Part shown: in pieces, positions 23,597 through 31,552 of the stretch
Numbering within the stretch: position 1 is the stretch's first letter
Layout of the letters: each line of letters opens with the position of its first letter
DNA from: CANNDT01 sp945876205
GTDB taxonomy: Bacteria > Acidobacteriota > Vicinamibacteria > Vicinamibacterales > UBA2999
Reading direction: 5' to 3'
Assembly: GCA_947503365.1 (NCBI GenBank)
Contig: CANNDT010000051.1
Coordinates: forward strand, 1-31,578
Length of the DNA: 31,578 bases
Position numbers and translations under genes: made by a program
Notes under the pieces: model-generated
Told to the model about the DNA's origin: nothing
The model's database searches: none
The model's input: only the letters and a program-made list of their open reading frames with translations

Positions 23597-25192
23597 GTGC
23601 CCAGCGTCAAGCTCAGCATCACGTGCCGGAAGGCGCTCACAGCCAAGTACAAGGCGCCGGCGCTGAAGCGTCTTGACGCCGCGATCGCCGCGTGGATCAA
23701 GGCCGACAAGGCCCGCGGCATCACCACCATCCACATCGCCGTCGATGATTCGACGGCGATGCGGGGCTACAAAGTGGCGCCGGTCACCGGGACCGTCACG
23801 CCGAACAAGGTCAAGAAGGCGCTCGATTCGCTGGTCGCGAAGCTGTCGCCCGACTACGTCGTGCTCTTCGGAGCCGGCGACGTCGTGCCTCCCTTCGTGG
23901 TGCCGAATCCGAGCGCCGCCGAGGACGCCGAGGCGACCGTCCCCACCGACAATCCTTACGCGTCGTCCCGCAATTTCAGCGTCGGGACACGCGCAAGCTA
24001 CCTCATTCCCGATCGGGTCGTGGGCCGCATTCCCGACGTGCCGCGATCGGGCGATCCGTCGTGGGTGATCGATTACCTCGGCGTCGCCGCGTCCTGGCAG
24101 TCCTCGTCTCGATCGAAATACGCGAGTGCAATGCTGATCTGCTGCGACGCGTGGAAGAAGGCGGGGGAGGAGTGCGTCAGGTTCTTCGCCACGGGTGCGC
24201 TCAAGCTGATGATCTCCCCGCCGGCGGCGGACACGTCGGCGACGATCAGGAAGAAGCACTCGGCGCCGATTCACATGATCAAGTGTCATGGCGCCGAGAG
24301 CGACTCGCGGTTCTACGGCCAGAAGGGACAGAGCTATCCGCCGGTGCTGCGCAGTACCTCGCTTCTCAAGCGCACCAAGGTTGGCACGGTGGCCGGGGCG
24401 ATGTGCTGTTTCGGCGCCAACGTCTTCGACCCCGACGACCAGCGCAACGTCACGCCCGGCGATCCGCCGATTCCAAGCGTCTACCTTCGACAGGGGGCCT
24501 ACGGGTTTCTCGGCTCCACGACCACGGCCTGGGTGGGTGACGAGACGATGATGTGCGCCGACTGGATCGTCGCCGGGTTCCTGAAGAGCGTGCTCGGCGG
24601 CGCATCGCTCGGTCGCGCGACGCTCGAGAGCAAACAGGACTTCGTCCGGTGGACGCAGCAGCAGGGGCATGAGCTCGACTCGGCCGAGGAGAAGACGCTG
24701 CTGCAGTTCGTGCTGCTCGGCGATCCGTCGATCCACCCGGTCAAGGCGGCAGCGCCCGCGGGCGTCGTTGCCGCGTCGCTCCCAGCGGCCGCAAGCTCAG
24801 GGGCGATGACGGCGCGTCACGCCCGCCGGGCGGCGCGGCGCGAGCTCGGCGCGATGCTGCGGGCGGTGATGCCGAGCGTCACGCACGTCAGCTCGACACA
24901 CGTGCCGCCGACGATTGCGGCGGTGATGCGCAGGCTCGCCGGGAAGCAGCGCAAGGGGCAGCGGCTGTCGGCGCCCCGCATCGAACGCCGGGTCCGGCCG
25001 GTGGCCTTCGAAGCTCCGGGGCCGGTCTCCGCCGGTCCGGTGCTCGCCGGCCCGGGCATCGAGCGTTCGAATCTTCAGTACTATTGGGCGACCGCGCCGA
25101 AGACCGGCCCGGTTCGCGATATCCGCGTGGTGAGCATCCAGGCGGATCCACAGGGAAGCGTCCTTCGCACCCACGTCCTCGTATCGAGTTGA
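23597..25192 (+). CDS. Gingipain/caspase-like (clan CD, C25-like) cysteine peptidase candidate
   Basis: The 531-residue protein shows the layout of a C25-like peptidase: a YVVLFGAGDVVPP strand, VPTDNPYASSRNF, RVVGRIPDVPRSGDP, the catalytic His in IKCHGAES (His231), and about 40 residues later the catalytic Cys in AGAMCCFGAN (Cys270 or Cys271). It then has YGFLGSTTTAW and a closing FVLLGDPSIHPV, as at the end of gingipain-type domains. There is no signal peptide, unlike secreted gingipains. Residues from about 390 to 531 form a separate tail, first Ala/Arg-rich, then Pro-rich, ending in a beta-like stretch. GTG 23597 follows GGGGGAG. It is sandwiched between the zincin gene and a small gene coupled by a TTGA overlap. 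Confidence 0.75.
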   Translation: MPSVKLSITCRKALTAKYKAPALKRLDAAIAAWIKADKARGITTIHIAVDDSTAMRGYKVAPVTGTVTPNKVKKALDSLVAKLSPDYVVLFGAGDVVPPFVVPNPSAAEDAEATVPTDNPYASSRNFSVGTRASYLIPDRVVGRIPDVPRSGDPSWVIDYLGVAASWQSSSRSKYASAMLICCDAWKKAGEECVRFFATGALKLMISPPAADTSATIRKKHSAPIHMIKCHGAESDSRFYGQKGQSYPPVLRSTSLLKRTKVGTVAGAMCCFGANVFDPDDQRNVTPGDPPIPSVYLRQGAYGFLGSTTTAWVGDETMMCADWIVAGFLKSVLGGASLGRATLESKQDFVRWTQQQGHELDSAEEKTLLQFVLLGDPSIHPVKAAAPAGVVAASLPAAASSGAMTARHARRAARRELGAMLRAVMPSVTHVSSTHVPPTIAAVMRRLAGKQRKGQRLSAPRIERRVRPVAFEAPGPVSAGPVLAGPGIERSNLQYYWATAPKTGPVRDIRVVSIQADPQGSVLRTHVLVSS

Positions 25193-25437
25193 AAGAAGAT
25201 CCAGAGGAACTCACCGGCACGGCGGTCAGCGAGCTCGTGCGCCCCGGAACGGCGGGCGAGCATCAGGCCGTCGTGCTGCACCTTGACGACGGAGGGCACG
25301 TGATCCTCCAGCGGCGCGGCGGCAATCCGTTTGACGATCCCCAGACCCGGAGCCTGGCAGGCCACAGGGTCCGCGTGACCGGATACCGGCTGACCGACGT
25401 CTTTCGCTTCCTCGAAGTCGAGGTCCTCGATGCCTGA
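25189..25437 (+). CDS. Small beta-rich protein coupled to the cysteine peptidase gene
   Basis: The 82-residue product alternates short beta strands and turns: TGTAVSELVRPG, HQAVVLHLDDGGHVILQRRG, HRVRVTGYRL and FRFLEVEVLDA, which suggests a small beta barrel such as an OB fold. I do not recognise a family. The start I prefer is TTG 25189-25191, which overlaps the peptidase stop as TTGA; the frame is open upstream to 25084, but those residues are Arg/Gly/Pro-rich shadow. Its place as third gene of the cassette suggests it serves the two peptidases, for example as an inhibitor or adaptor; that is inference. A small near-palindrome (25433-25448) covers the stop codon. Confidence 0.6.
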   Translation: MKEDPEELTGTAVSELVRPGTAGEHQAVVLHLDDGGHVILQRRGGNPFDDPQTRSLAGHRVRVTGYRLTDVFRFLEVEVLDA

Positions 25438-25469
25438 TCGCGCTCAGGAGCAGGACGGTCACGAGAGGT

Positions 25470-26924
25470 CTACGCGCGTCCGAAGTCGATGAAACCTCGT
25501 CGCGGATTGGTGCGGAGCAGTTTGACCCGCACCCTGTCGCCGACGTCCAGTCCTTCCCAGCCATGCTCCAGCCGCCCTTCGACGGAGGGCCGCCTGATTC
25601 GCACCCAGGTGCCTTTGTCCGAGGCGCCGGTCACGATTCCGTCAAAGCGCTCGCCGATGCGCGACGACAGCAGCATCGCGGCGGCCGCTTTTCGCGTCAG
25701 CCGCTCGACCTTGTTGGCGGCATCTTCGCGCTCGGTGCAGTGCACGGCGATCGTGTCCAGTTCATCGCCGCTATAAGTGGCTGTGCGTCGGCCGAGCACC
25801 GCCTTGAGGAGGCGCTGGGTCACCAGATCAGGGAAGCGGCGGTTCGGGGCGGTCGAGTGGGTGTAGTCCTGCACCGCGAGACCGAAGTGGCCCATTGGGA
25901 TCGCGCCGGCCTTTTCAACGACGTACTCACCGCGCCCGAGGAGCTTGATGACGCTCAGCGAGAGATCGGGGAAGCGATCCGGATCCAGGGCGTTGCGGCG
26001 TTCGAGCCACTCCTCGAGCGCGACCGCATCGGGCGCGTCCGGAAGCCGGTCGCCGGTCTCGGCGGCGAGGGCGACGATCCGCGGCCATTTCTGCGGCACC
26101 CGCACCACGCGGCGAATCGACGAGCTGCCCTTCGACGCGAGAAAGCGGGCGACGACGCCGTTGGCGGCGATCATGAAGTCCTCGATCAGGTTCGTCGCGC
26201 GGTTGTACAAGTGCTCTTCGAGGTCGCGCAGCACGTCGTCATCGAACACCGGCCGCGTCTCGGTGGTGGCAAGGGTCAGCGCGCCTTCGTCGTGCCGCCG
26301 CCGCTTGAGCGCCTGGGCCGCCGCATCCTGATGGCGGAGGTTCTCTTCAAGGCCGCGGACCTCGGCGATCCCGGCCGGCATCGGTCCCGTGCCCTCGAGC
26401 CACGGACCGACCGAGGAGTAGGCCAGCTTGGCGTGGTTGCGCACGAGCGCGAGGTAGATCTCGGAGCGTCCCACCGAACCATCGGCTCCGACGCCGTACT
26501 CGGTGACGACGGCGTGGCGATCTTCGCCTTCGTTGAGCGACGTGAGATCGGTCGACAGCTCCTCGGGCAGCATCGGAAAGATCTGGGCGCCCGTGTACAC
26601 CGACGTCGTGTTGTGCTTGGCGTGCTGGTCCACTGGCGAGTCGCGGGGGACGAGGGCGTCCACATCGGCAATCGCGATGAGGATGGTGACCGCACCGCCT
26701 GGCCCGATGCGCGCGACCGAGAGCTGGTCGAGGTCGCGCGAGTCGTCGTTGTCGATGGAACACCACGGCAGATCGCGAACGTCGCGTCGGCCGTCAACCA
26801 AGGGCGGGGCGGCGTGGAGCGTGGCGACCTGCGCGCGCGCGGCGGGTGAAAAATCAGGTTCGAACCCGCGCTCGATCATGGCCTCGCGCGCGATCTCCCG
26901 GAGCAGTGAGCGGGCTGACGACAT
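25470..26924 (-). CDS. Short RNB-domain exoribonuclease (RNase II/R family)
   Basis: The protein of about 484 residues consists mainly of the RNB catalytic domain, which degrades RNA from the 3' end with Mg2+. The active-site stretch SIDNDDSRDLDQ (residues 56-67) keeps three of the four metal-binding Asp (58, 64, 66); the fourth position is Gln67. The YTHSTAPNRRFPDLVTQR stretch near the end of the domain is typical. A C-terminal S1-like barrel follows (FDGIVTGASDKGTWVRI, LDVGDRVRVKLL). It lacks the N-terminal cold-shock domains of E. coli RNase R, hence the short length. ATG 26924 is my choice; a TTG at 26966 is an alternative. The gene converges on the peptidase cassette with 32 bases between. 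Confidence 0.85.
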   Translation of the reverse strand: MSSARSLLREIAREAMIERGFEPDFSPAARAQVATLHAAPPLVDGRRDVRDLPWCSIDNDDSRDLDQLSVARIGPGGAVTILIAIADVDALVPRDSPVDQHAKHNTTSVYTGAQIFPMLPEELSTDLTSLNEGEDRHAVVTEYGVGADGSVGRSEIYLALVRNHAKLAYSSVGPWLEGTGPMPAGIAEVRGLEENLRHQDAAAQALKRRRHDEGALTLATTETRPVFDDDVLRDLEEHLYNRATNLIEDFMIAANGVVARFLASKGSSSIRRVVRVPQKWPRIVALAAETGDRLPDAPDAVALEEWLERRNALDPDRFPDLSLSVIKLLGRGEYVVEKAGAIPMGHFGLAVQDYTHSTAPNRRFPDLVTQRLLKAVLGRRTATYSGDELDTIAVHCTEREDAANKVERLTRKAAAAMLLSSRIGERFDGIVTGASDKGTWVRIRRPSVEGRLEHGWEGLDVGDRVRVKLLRTNPRRGFIDFGRA

Positions 26925-26975
26925 CTCCCAACTGTAATACGGTCTCGGCGCCTCGAGCCTCTTCAACGATCACGG

Positions 26976-27037
26976 GCCACGGAGACACGGAGTCTCGGAG
27001 ATACCAGAAATGCTCCGCGTCTCCGTGCCTCCGTGGC
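26976..27037. repeat. Imperfect 25-bp inverted repeat (dispersed-repeat type)
   Basis: The left arm 26976-27000 (GCCACGGAGACACGGAG then TCTCGGAG) and right arm 27013-27037 (CTCCGCGTCTCCGTG then CCTCCGTGGC) pair at 22 of 25 positions around a 12-base loop. It lies upstream of the ribonuclease start and could fold in RNA. A copy of one arm lies at 18246-18263. Confidence 0.75.
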
Positions 27038-27089
27038 TAGGTGGTATTGAAGACTAGCGCCAACCAAGGCGGATGACGTCGAAGTCGGA

Positions 27090-27278
27090 TCAGGCCGACA
27101 TGCTGGGGCGGCGTCCTCTGGATGAGCGCGTGTTCTTGTCGGAAGACGATGGCGGCTTCGCGGTGATGATCGGGTCTGGCGGGTCGTTGCGCGCCCGGCG
27201 ATGCGAGATGTACAAGCCAACCCCGACCAGCACGCTCACGAGGGCCATGAAGGCGGGGAAGAGCTCGAAGAAGAGCAC
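27090..27278 (-). CDS. Small single-helix membrane protein
   Basis: A 62-residue product with one strong transmembrane helix (LFFELFPAFMALVSVLVGVG) followed by a basic cytoplasmic-type stretch ISHRRARND and a polar, Ser/Arg-rich tail. I do not recognise a family. The start is probably GTG 27278; the internal ATG at MALVSV is possible. It sits 19 bases after the amidase stop on the same strand, so it is likely co-transcribed. The frame opposite (27073-27291) is also open but gives a product without hydrophobic character. Composition makes this strand the better choice, though a gene of this size cannot be proven by eye. Confidence 0.45.
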   Translation of the reverse strand: MLFFELFPAFMALVSVLVGVGLYISHRRARNDPPDPIITAKPPSSSDKNTRSSRGRRPSMSA

Positions 27279-27297
27279 GATCTCATTGTAGCCCGGC

Positions 27298-28428
27298 CTA
27301 CGGGCGTGAAAACTCCCGGAGGGCTTCGCGCACGGCAGCCGCGACGATCTGCTTGAAGGCCTCGTCGTGCAGCGCATCGTTGTCGGGCGTCTTCATATCC
27401 ATGAAGGCGACTTCCAGGATGATCGCCGGCCGGAAGGCGAGGCGCGTTTCACCTTTACACGCGTTGCACGACCGCAGGCCGCGGTCGGGCCACTGCGGGT
27501 TGTAGTGCGCGCGAATCGCGGCGACGACCGTGTCGTTGACGATCTGCGCCAGCCGCCGGCTCTCGCTCGCGTATCCGTTCGTCTCGTCGTACCACGTCTC
27601 GGTGCCGGTGCCGCCGCCGCCGTTGTTATGGATCGAAATCATGGCGTCCGAGTCGATCCAGTTGGCGTAGAAGGGCCGGCTGTTGATGTCGCGCGCGTAG
27701 TCGTCGACGCCGAAGTCCGACACCTCCGGCGGCGCGCCGAGACTCCTGATGAAGTATTTCGCGCTGTCCTGCCAGGCGGGCTGTCCGGCCGCGCCCATCT
27801 TGACGTCGCGACGTGGATAGCGCGCCGGGCGCACGTCGAAACCGGCGGTGCTGAGCTCGTCCTGCACGTAACTGGCGATGTCCCAGTTGACGAAGTCTTC
27901 GACGATGCCCCAGTAGTAGTCGCGCTGCAGGCGCCACGCGCGCGCGGGCTCATACCAATACCAGCCGTGACCCGCGCTGACCACCACGCGGTCGGCCTTG
28001 CCAAGCGCACGCGGCCGGGAGACGGGATCGGGAAGACGGGGGAGAAACCGTTCGAGCGGCAGGCCGTCGACGAGCAGCCGGTATTGCACATCCCCGGCGC
28101 CCGCCGTGAGCGCGGCCGTGCTCCGGAGCACCTGATCGAGGAGGCCCTCGACGTTGCCGGATGGATCGTAGGTGAGCGTCTTCTGGCTCAGGTCGATCGT
28201 GATCCGCTGCGATGACGTCGAGATGCGCTCCACGTCGACATCGAGCACCCGGACGCCAACTTGCGACGGCACGAGCAATGCCTCGAGTCCGCGCGGGGCC
28301 ACGGCGAGCGCGCGCTCGATAGCGGCGCTGAGGGCGGCGGGATCGAGGGAGGTTGCCTGTTGAGCTCTCGGTCCTGCCGACAGCAGCAATACCGCTGCGG
28401 CAACCAGGACGGCGAGTGAACGGCTCAT
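27298..28428 (-). CDS. N-acetylmuramoyl-L-alanine amidase (Amidase_3) with GerMN-like N-terminal region
   Basis: The 376-residue exported enzyme should cut the amide bond between muramic acid and the stem peptide of peptidoglycan. After the signal peptide (MSRSLAVLVAAAVLLLSAGP) comes a region at 50-130 (VGVRVLDVDVERI, ITIDLSQKTLTYDP, LLVDGLPLERFLP) that resembles a GerMN domain. The catalytic domain follows: zinc ligands His154 (SAGHGWY), a probable Glu177 (GIVEDFVN) and His267 (SIHNNGGGG), and the general-base Glu339 (ILEVAFM). Two close Cys residues (CNAC, 321-324) sit in an insertion. ATG 28428 begins the signal peptide. It diverges from pssA, 75 bases between starts. Confidence 0.9.
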   Translation of the reverse strand: MSRSLAVLVAAAVLLLSAGPRAQQATSLDPAALSAAIERALAVAPRGLEALLVPSQVGVRVLDVDVERISTSSQRITIDLSQKTLTYDPSGNVEGLLDQVLRSTAALTAGAGDVQYRLLVDGLPLERFLPRLPDPVSRPRALGKADRVVVSAGHGWYWYEPARAWRLQRDYYWGIVEDFVNWDIASYVQDELSTAGFDVRPARYPRRDVKMGAAGQPAWQDSAKYFIRSLGAPPEVSDFGVDDYARDINSRPFYANWIDSDAMISIHNNGGGGTGTETWYDETNGYASESRRLAQIVNDTVVAAIRAHYNPQWPDRGLRSCNACKGETRLAFRPAIILEVAFMDMKTPDNDALHDEAFKQIVAAAVREALREFSRP

Positions 28429-28465
28429 GTGGAGCGGTTAATGTGCAAGAGGCAGGCCCGATCTG

Positions 28466-28482
28466 CCTGGTTCCTGGTTCCT
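28466..28482. repeat. CCTGGTTCCTGGTTCCT repeat
   Basis: Two tandem copies of CCTGGTT/TCC lie between the divergent amidase and pssA genes. The same 12-mer is found at 14608-14619, also in a divergent spacer. Confidence 0.5.
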
Positions 28483-28503
28483 AAGAAGGGGCACACTAAG
28501 GAC

Positions 28504-29127
28504 ATGACGACGCGCCACCTTTCAATGCTTCGGTCGTACACACCGGCCGACCTCCTGACGATCGGCAACGCGAGCTGCGGCACTATCTCTATCTTTCTGT
28601 GCCTGGATTACCTGGCCACGGGAACGTCCCGCTACGTGTGGATCGCGTTCGTCCTGTTGCCGGGCGCGCTCGCATTCGATGTGCTCGACGGCTACGTGGC
28701 TCGGCTCAACAGGCAGCGTCAATCGCTGCTCGGGGCCGACCTCGATTCACTGGCCGACGTGATCTCGTTCGGCGTCGCTCCGGCTGTGCTCGGCTTTACG
28801 CTCGGGCTGCGTGGCGGCTGGGACATGTTGTGCCTTACCTACTTTGTCGTGTGCGGCGTCAGCCGCCTGGCGCGTTTCAACGTGACCGCCTCGGCGCTCT
28901 CTGACGCCGTGACCGGCAAGGTGAAGTACTTCGAGGGCACGCCCATTCCGACGAGCATCGTGATCGTCGTGCTGCTGGGGATTGCCCTGCGCCTCGGACG
29001 GATCGAGAGCGACCTGTGGTTCGGCGCCTACCAGGTTGGTCCGGCGCTGCTGCACCCGCTGTCGCTGATCTATGTCGCGAGCGGGAGCGCCATGATCAGC
29101 GCGACGCTGCGCATTCCAAAACCGTGA
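28504..29127 (+). CDS. pssA: CDP-diacylglycerol-serine O-phosphatidyltransferase
   Basis: This 207-residue integral membrane enzyme joins serine to CDP-diacylglycerol to make phosphatidylserine, the precursor of phosphatidylethanolamine. It begins with TPADLLTIGNASCGTISIF, typical of type II PssA, and has the CDP-alcohol phosphotransferase signature FDVLDGYVAR (Asp59, Asp62, Gly63, Ala66, Arg67) continuing to GADLDSLAD (Gly77, Asp81, Asp85). About six hydrophobic helices follow the usual pattern. ATG 28504 follows AAGGA very closely; ATG 28525 (MLRSYTPAD) is a possible alternative. It is coupled to the PAP2 phosphatase gene by a GTGA overlap, so both are likely made together for phospholipid synthesis. 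Confidence 0.9.
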   Translation: MTTRHLSMLRSYTPADLLTIGNASCGTISIFLCLDYLATGTSRYVWIAFVLLPGALAFDVLDGYVARLNRQRQSLLGADLDSLADVISFGVAPAVLGFTLGLRGGWDMLCLTYFVVCGVSRLARFNVTASALSDAVTGKVKYFEGTPIPTSIVIVVLLGIALRLGRIESDLWFGAYQVGPALLHPLSLIYVASGSAMISATLRIPKP

Positions 29128-29855
29128 CGGTTGCGCGGCGTTGGCACCGGCTGCGCACGCTGGAGAAGAAGGAGATTACGTGGCTGCTGGTCGGCCTCGG
29201 CGCCTGCGTGCTTCTCTTTGTCTTCCTGAGGCTCGCAAGCGAAGTCTTCGAAGGCGACACCCAGGCGTTCGACGCCAGGATTCTCCGTGCGCTTCGCAGC
29301 GCGAGCGATCCGTCGACACCGATTGGCCCGGCGTGGCTCGAGTACGCGATGCTCGATCTCACGGCGCTCGGCGGCCCCACCGTGCTCGGGCTGGTGGTCC
29401 TCACGGTTGCGGGATTCCTGGTGCTGCAGACGCGCTACCGCGCCGCGCTGGTCGTGCTGGTCACCGCCGCGAGCGGAGAGCTCGCCAACTACGCATTGAA
29501 GAGCGCCTTCATGCGGCCCCGCCCGACCATCGTCCCGCATCTCCGGGACGTCGTCTCGACGAGCTTTCCCAGCGGGCACGCGATGGAGTCGGCGATCATC
29601 TACCTGACGCTGGGAGCGATGCTGATGCGCATCGCGGAACGGCCGCTGACGAAGATTTACTGCCTCGCGGTCGCGGCCATGCTGACGTTGCTGGTGGGGA
29701 TCAGTCGCGTCTTTCTCGGCGTGCATTACCCATCCGACGTGCTCGGCGGGTGGATCCTCGGATTCGCGTGGGCGTCGATCTGCTGGCTCGTGGAGCAGCG
29801 AACCGAACCGATCACGCACGTGAAAGAGGAACGCGACAAGCCACCGCCCTCGTGA
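29124..29855 (+). CDS. PAP2-family membrane phosphatase
   Basis: The 243-residue membrane protein carries the three PAP2 (acid phosphatase) motifs: KSAFMRPRP (Kx6RP, Lys126 to Pro134), PSGH (149-152) and SRVFLGVHYPSD (Ser194, Arg195, His201, Asp205). These enzymes remove phosphate from phosphatidate, phosphatidylglycerol phosphate or undecaprenyl pyrophosphate on the outer face of the membrane. The start is GTG 29124, overlapping the pssA stop (GTGA). The coupling to pssA favours a phospholipid substrate, but the undecaprenyl pathway cannot be ruled out. The stop lies 2 bases before the end of the convergent metallophosphoesterase gene. Confidence 0.88.
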   Translation: MTVARRWHRLRTLEKKEITWLLVGLGACVLLFVFLRLASEVFEGDTQAFDARILRALRSASDPSTPIGPAWLEYAMLDLTALGGPTVLGLVVLTVAGFLVLQTRYRAALVVLVTAASGELANYALKSAFMRPRPTIVPHLRDVVSTSFPSGHAMESAIIYLTLGAMLMRIAERPLTKIYCLAVAAMLTLLVGISRVFLGVHYPSDVLGGWILGFAWASICWLVEQRTEPITHVKEERDKPPPS

Positions 29856-29857
29856 GG

Positions 29858-30637
29858 TCAGGGACGGTGTGAAGTAGACCAGCCGCCCGGTGTTCGCGCG
29901 AACCGCGTCACGTCGCAGATCGCGAATGTCTGCTCCGCCGGCTGCCATCCGTAGCACTCGACGACGACCTGCTCGCGATCGATGTGCAGGAGGTTGAAGG
30001 CGTTCGCCTCGCCGCGCATGCGGGTGGAGGTGGCGGTGCCCGCTTCAACGACGATCGCCGAACGGCCGCCGACGTCATAGCGCTCGGCGGTGTGCCCGGC
30101 ATAGGTCACGTGCAGGTGACCGGTCAGAAAGACGTCCGCCCCCGCCTTCACCATGTGCTCCACGGCCGCTCTGTCATCGAACGGGTGATGGCCAACGACC
30201 ACCTTCACGACGTCCTCGCTCAGGCCACCTAGCACGCCGCACACGCGCTGCAGATCCACGTCGCTCACCGCGCCGCCCTTGTGCGATTTCGGCTGGGTCG
30301 TGTTCATGCCGATCACGGCGAACTCGGTGTCGGCGTGCAGCGGCTCGAGATCGTCGGTGATGTGTCGCCGGTAGCCGCCGAGTGGATTGAGGAACCTGGC
30401 AAAGAGGTTATAGAGCGGGATGTCGTGATTGCCGGGTACGACGATATGCGGGCGCGGCAGTGATTCGAGGAAGGTTCGTGCCTCGCGAAATTGCGCGCGC
30501 CTCGCGCGCTGGGTGAAGTCGCCGGACACCGCCACGGCGTGCGGGTTCAGACGTCCGAGGAACTGGGACAGCGCGTCCGCCACCGCGCGATCGGCGCGCC
30601 CGAAGTGCAGGTCCGAGACATGGACGAGGGTCCTCAT
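29858..30637 (-). CDS. Calcineurin-like metallophosphoesterase
   Basis: The 259-residue protein shows the five metal-site blocks of the family: SDLHFG (Asp9, His11), SGDFTQ (Asp40), PGNHD (Asn70, His71), VGHHPF and TGHLHVTYAGH. It resembles the CpdA/Icc group of cyclic-nucleotide phosphodiesterases, but relatives act on many phosphoesters, including UDP-diacylglucosamine (LpxH). The start ATG 30637 overlaps the lipid-kinase stop as ATGA, so it is translated together with a lipid kinase; a lipid or nucleotide-lipid substrate is a fair guess from this context only. It ends 3 bases from the convergent PAP2 gene. Confidence 0.88.
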   Translation of the reverse strand: MRTLVHVSDLHFGRADRAVADALSQFLGRLNPHAVAVSGDFTQRARRAQFREARTFLESLPRPHIVVPGNHDIPLYNLFARFLNPLGGYRRHITDDLEPLHADTEFAVIGMNTTQPKSHKGGAVSDVDLQRVCGVLGGLSEDVVKVVVGHHPFDDRAAVEHMVKAGADVFLTGHLHVTYAGHTAERYDVGGRSAIVVEAGTATSTRMRGEANAFNLLHIDREQVVVECYGWQPAEQTFAICDVTRFARTPGGWSTSHRP

Positions 30638-31515
30638 GATGCCGGGGCCAGCGCGCGTAACGCGCCGGGGTGGGTCCGGAAGAAGAGCGGCGTGCTCACC
30701 ACCGTCAGCTCTCCGTCGAGCGTCACGTCCAGCCGCTTGCGGCGTGCTTGGATGGTCACGGCCTTCACTGAGAGCGACTCGAAGTGTCTGGCGTCATGCA
30801 GTCGCCCCACGAGCGCCGCCGCCATCCCGCGCACCAGCTCCGCTCGAGTCATCCCGGGGGCCATTGTCACATGCAGGACGCCGGCGTCGAGGCGCTGCCG
30901 TCCTCCGAGCTTCAGCCCCTCGATCTGGTACTGGTTGTTGCCGACGAAGACGAACGGCGTGTGCACGACGCGGTGTTCGCTGTCGTGTTGAAGGACGACG
31001 CGCACCCGCCGGTACTGACGCCAGATCCGTCCGATCGCCACGACCAGCGCAAGCCACTTGCGCCGGCCGCCGCGCCGCTGTTTCTCCCGTTCCCACACCA
31101 TGCGCGGATACAAGCCGATGCTCGAGTTGTTGATGAACGGCAGCCCGTTCACCTCGCCGACATCGACCGCGATCGTGTGGCCCGCCACGATCGTCGCCAC
31201 GGCGCCGGGGATGTCGAGCGGTATGCGGAGATCCTTCGCGAAATGATTCAACGTCCCGAGAGGCAGCACGCCAAGCGTCGCGCCGCTGCCCGCAAGCACG
31301 GACGCGACGGTGCTGATGGTGCCGTCGCCGCCCCCCGCGATCACCACTGACGCACCCTCCTTGAGCGCGCGGCGTGTCGCGAGGGCCACCTCACGCCCGG
31401 TCACCAGGGCGATCGACGTTTCGACGCCGTGGGCCGCGAACGCGCTCGCGATCTCGCCGGCGATGGCGCCGTGATCGCGGCCGCCAGATCCCAGGTTTAC
31501 GACGACATGGAGCAC
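30634..31515 (-). CDS. Diacylglycerol-kinase-like lipid kinase (YegS/DgkB group)
   Basis: The 293-residue protein belongs to the DAGK catalytic family, which transfers phosphate from ATP to diacylglycerol or related lipids. The nucleotide-binding motif AGGGDGTISTVAS and the GVLPLGTLNHFAKDL stretch are hallmarks; NNSSIGLYPRMV, FVFVGNNQYQIEG and the closing VTLDGELTVV complete the two-lobe pattern. A basic segment EKQRRGGRRKW may contact the membrane. The start is GTG 31515, with no clear ribosome binding site. It is coupled to the metallophosphoesterase by an ATGA overlap. Together with pssA and PAP2 next door it adds to the phospholipid character of this end of the window. Confidence 0.87.
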   Translation of the reverse strand: MLHVVVNLGSGGRDHGAIAGEIASAFAAHGVETSIALVTGREVALATRRALKEGASVVIAGGGDGTISTVASVLAGSGATLGVLPLGTLNHFAKDLRIPLDIPGAVATIVAGHTIAVDVGEVNGLPFINNSSIGLYPRMVWEREKQRRGGRRKWLALVVAIGRIWRQYRRVRVVLQHDSEHRVVHTPFVFVGNNQYQIEGLKLGGRQRLDAGVLHVTMAPGMTRAELVRGMAAALVGRLHDARHFESLSVKAVTIQARRKRLDVTLDGELTVVSTPLFFRTHPGALRALAPAS

Positions 31516-31552
31516 TACGACGAGTTTAGCGGACGGTTAGTGGGAAAAACCG

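Noticed and set aside
25563..26849. Plus-strand open frame of 428 codons
   Set aside because: It is antisense to the RNB ribonuclease and His/Arg/Gly-rich, with no recognisable domain.
27073..27291. Plus-strand 72-codon frame
   Set aside because: The opposite strand encodes a clear membrane helix and follows the amidase closely; this frame shows no feature.
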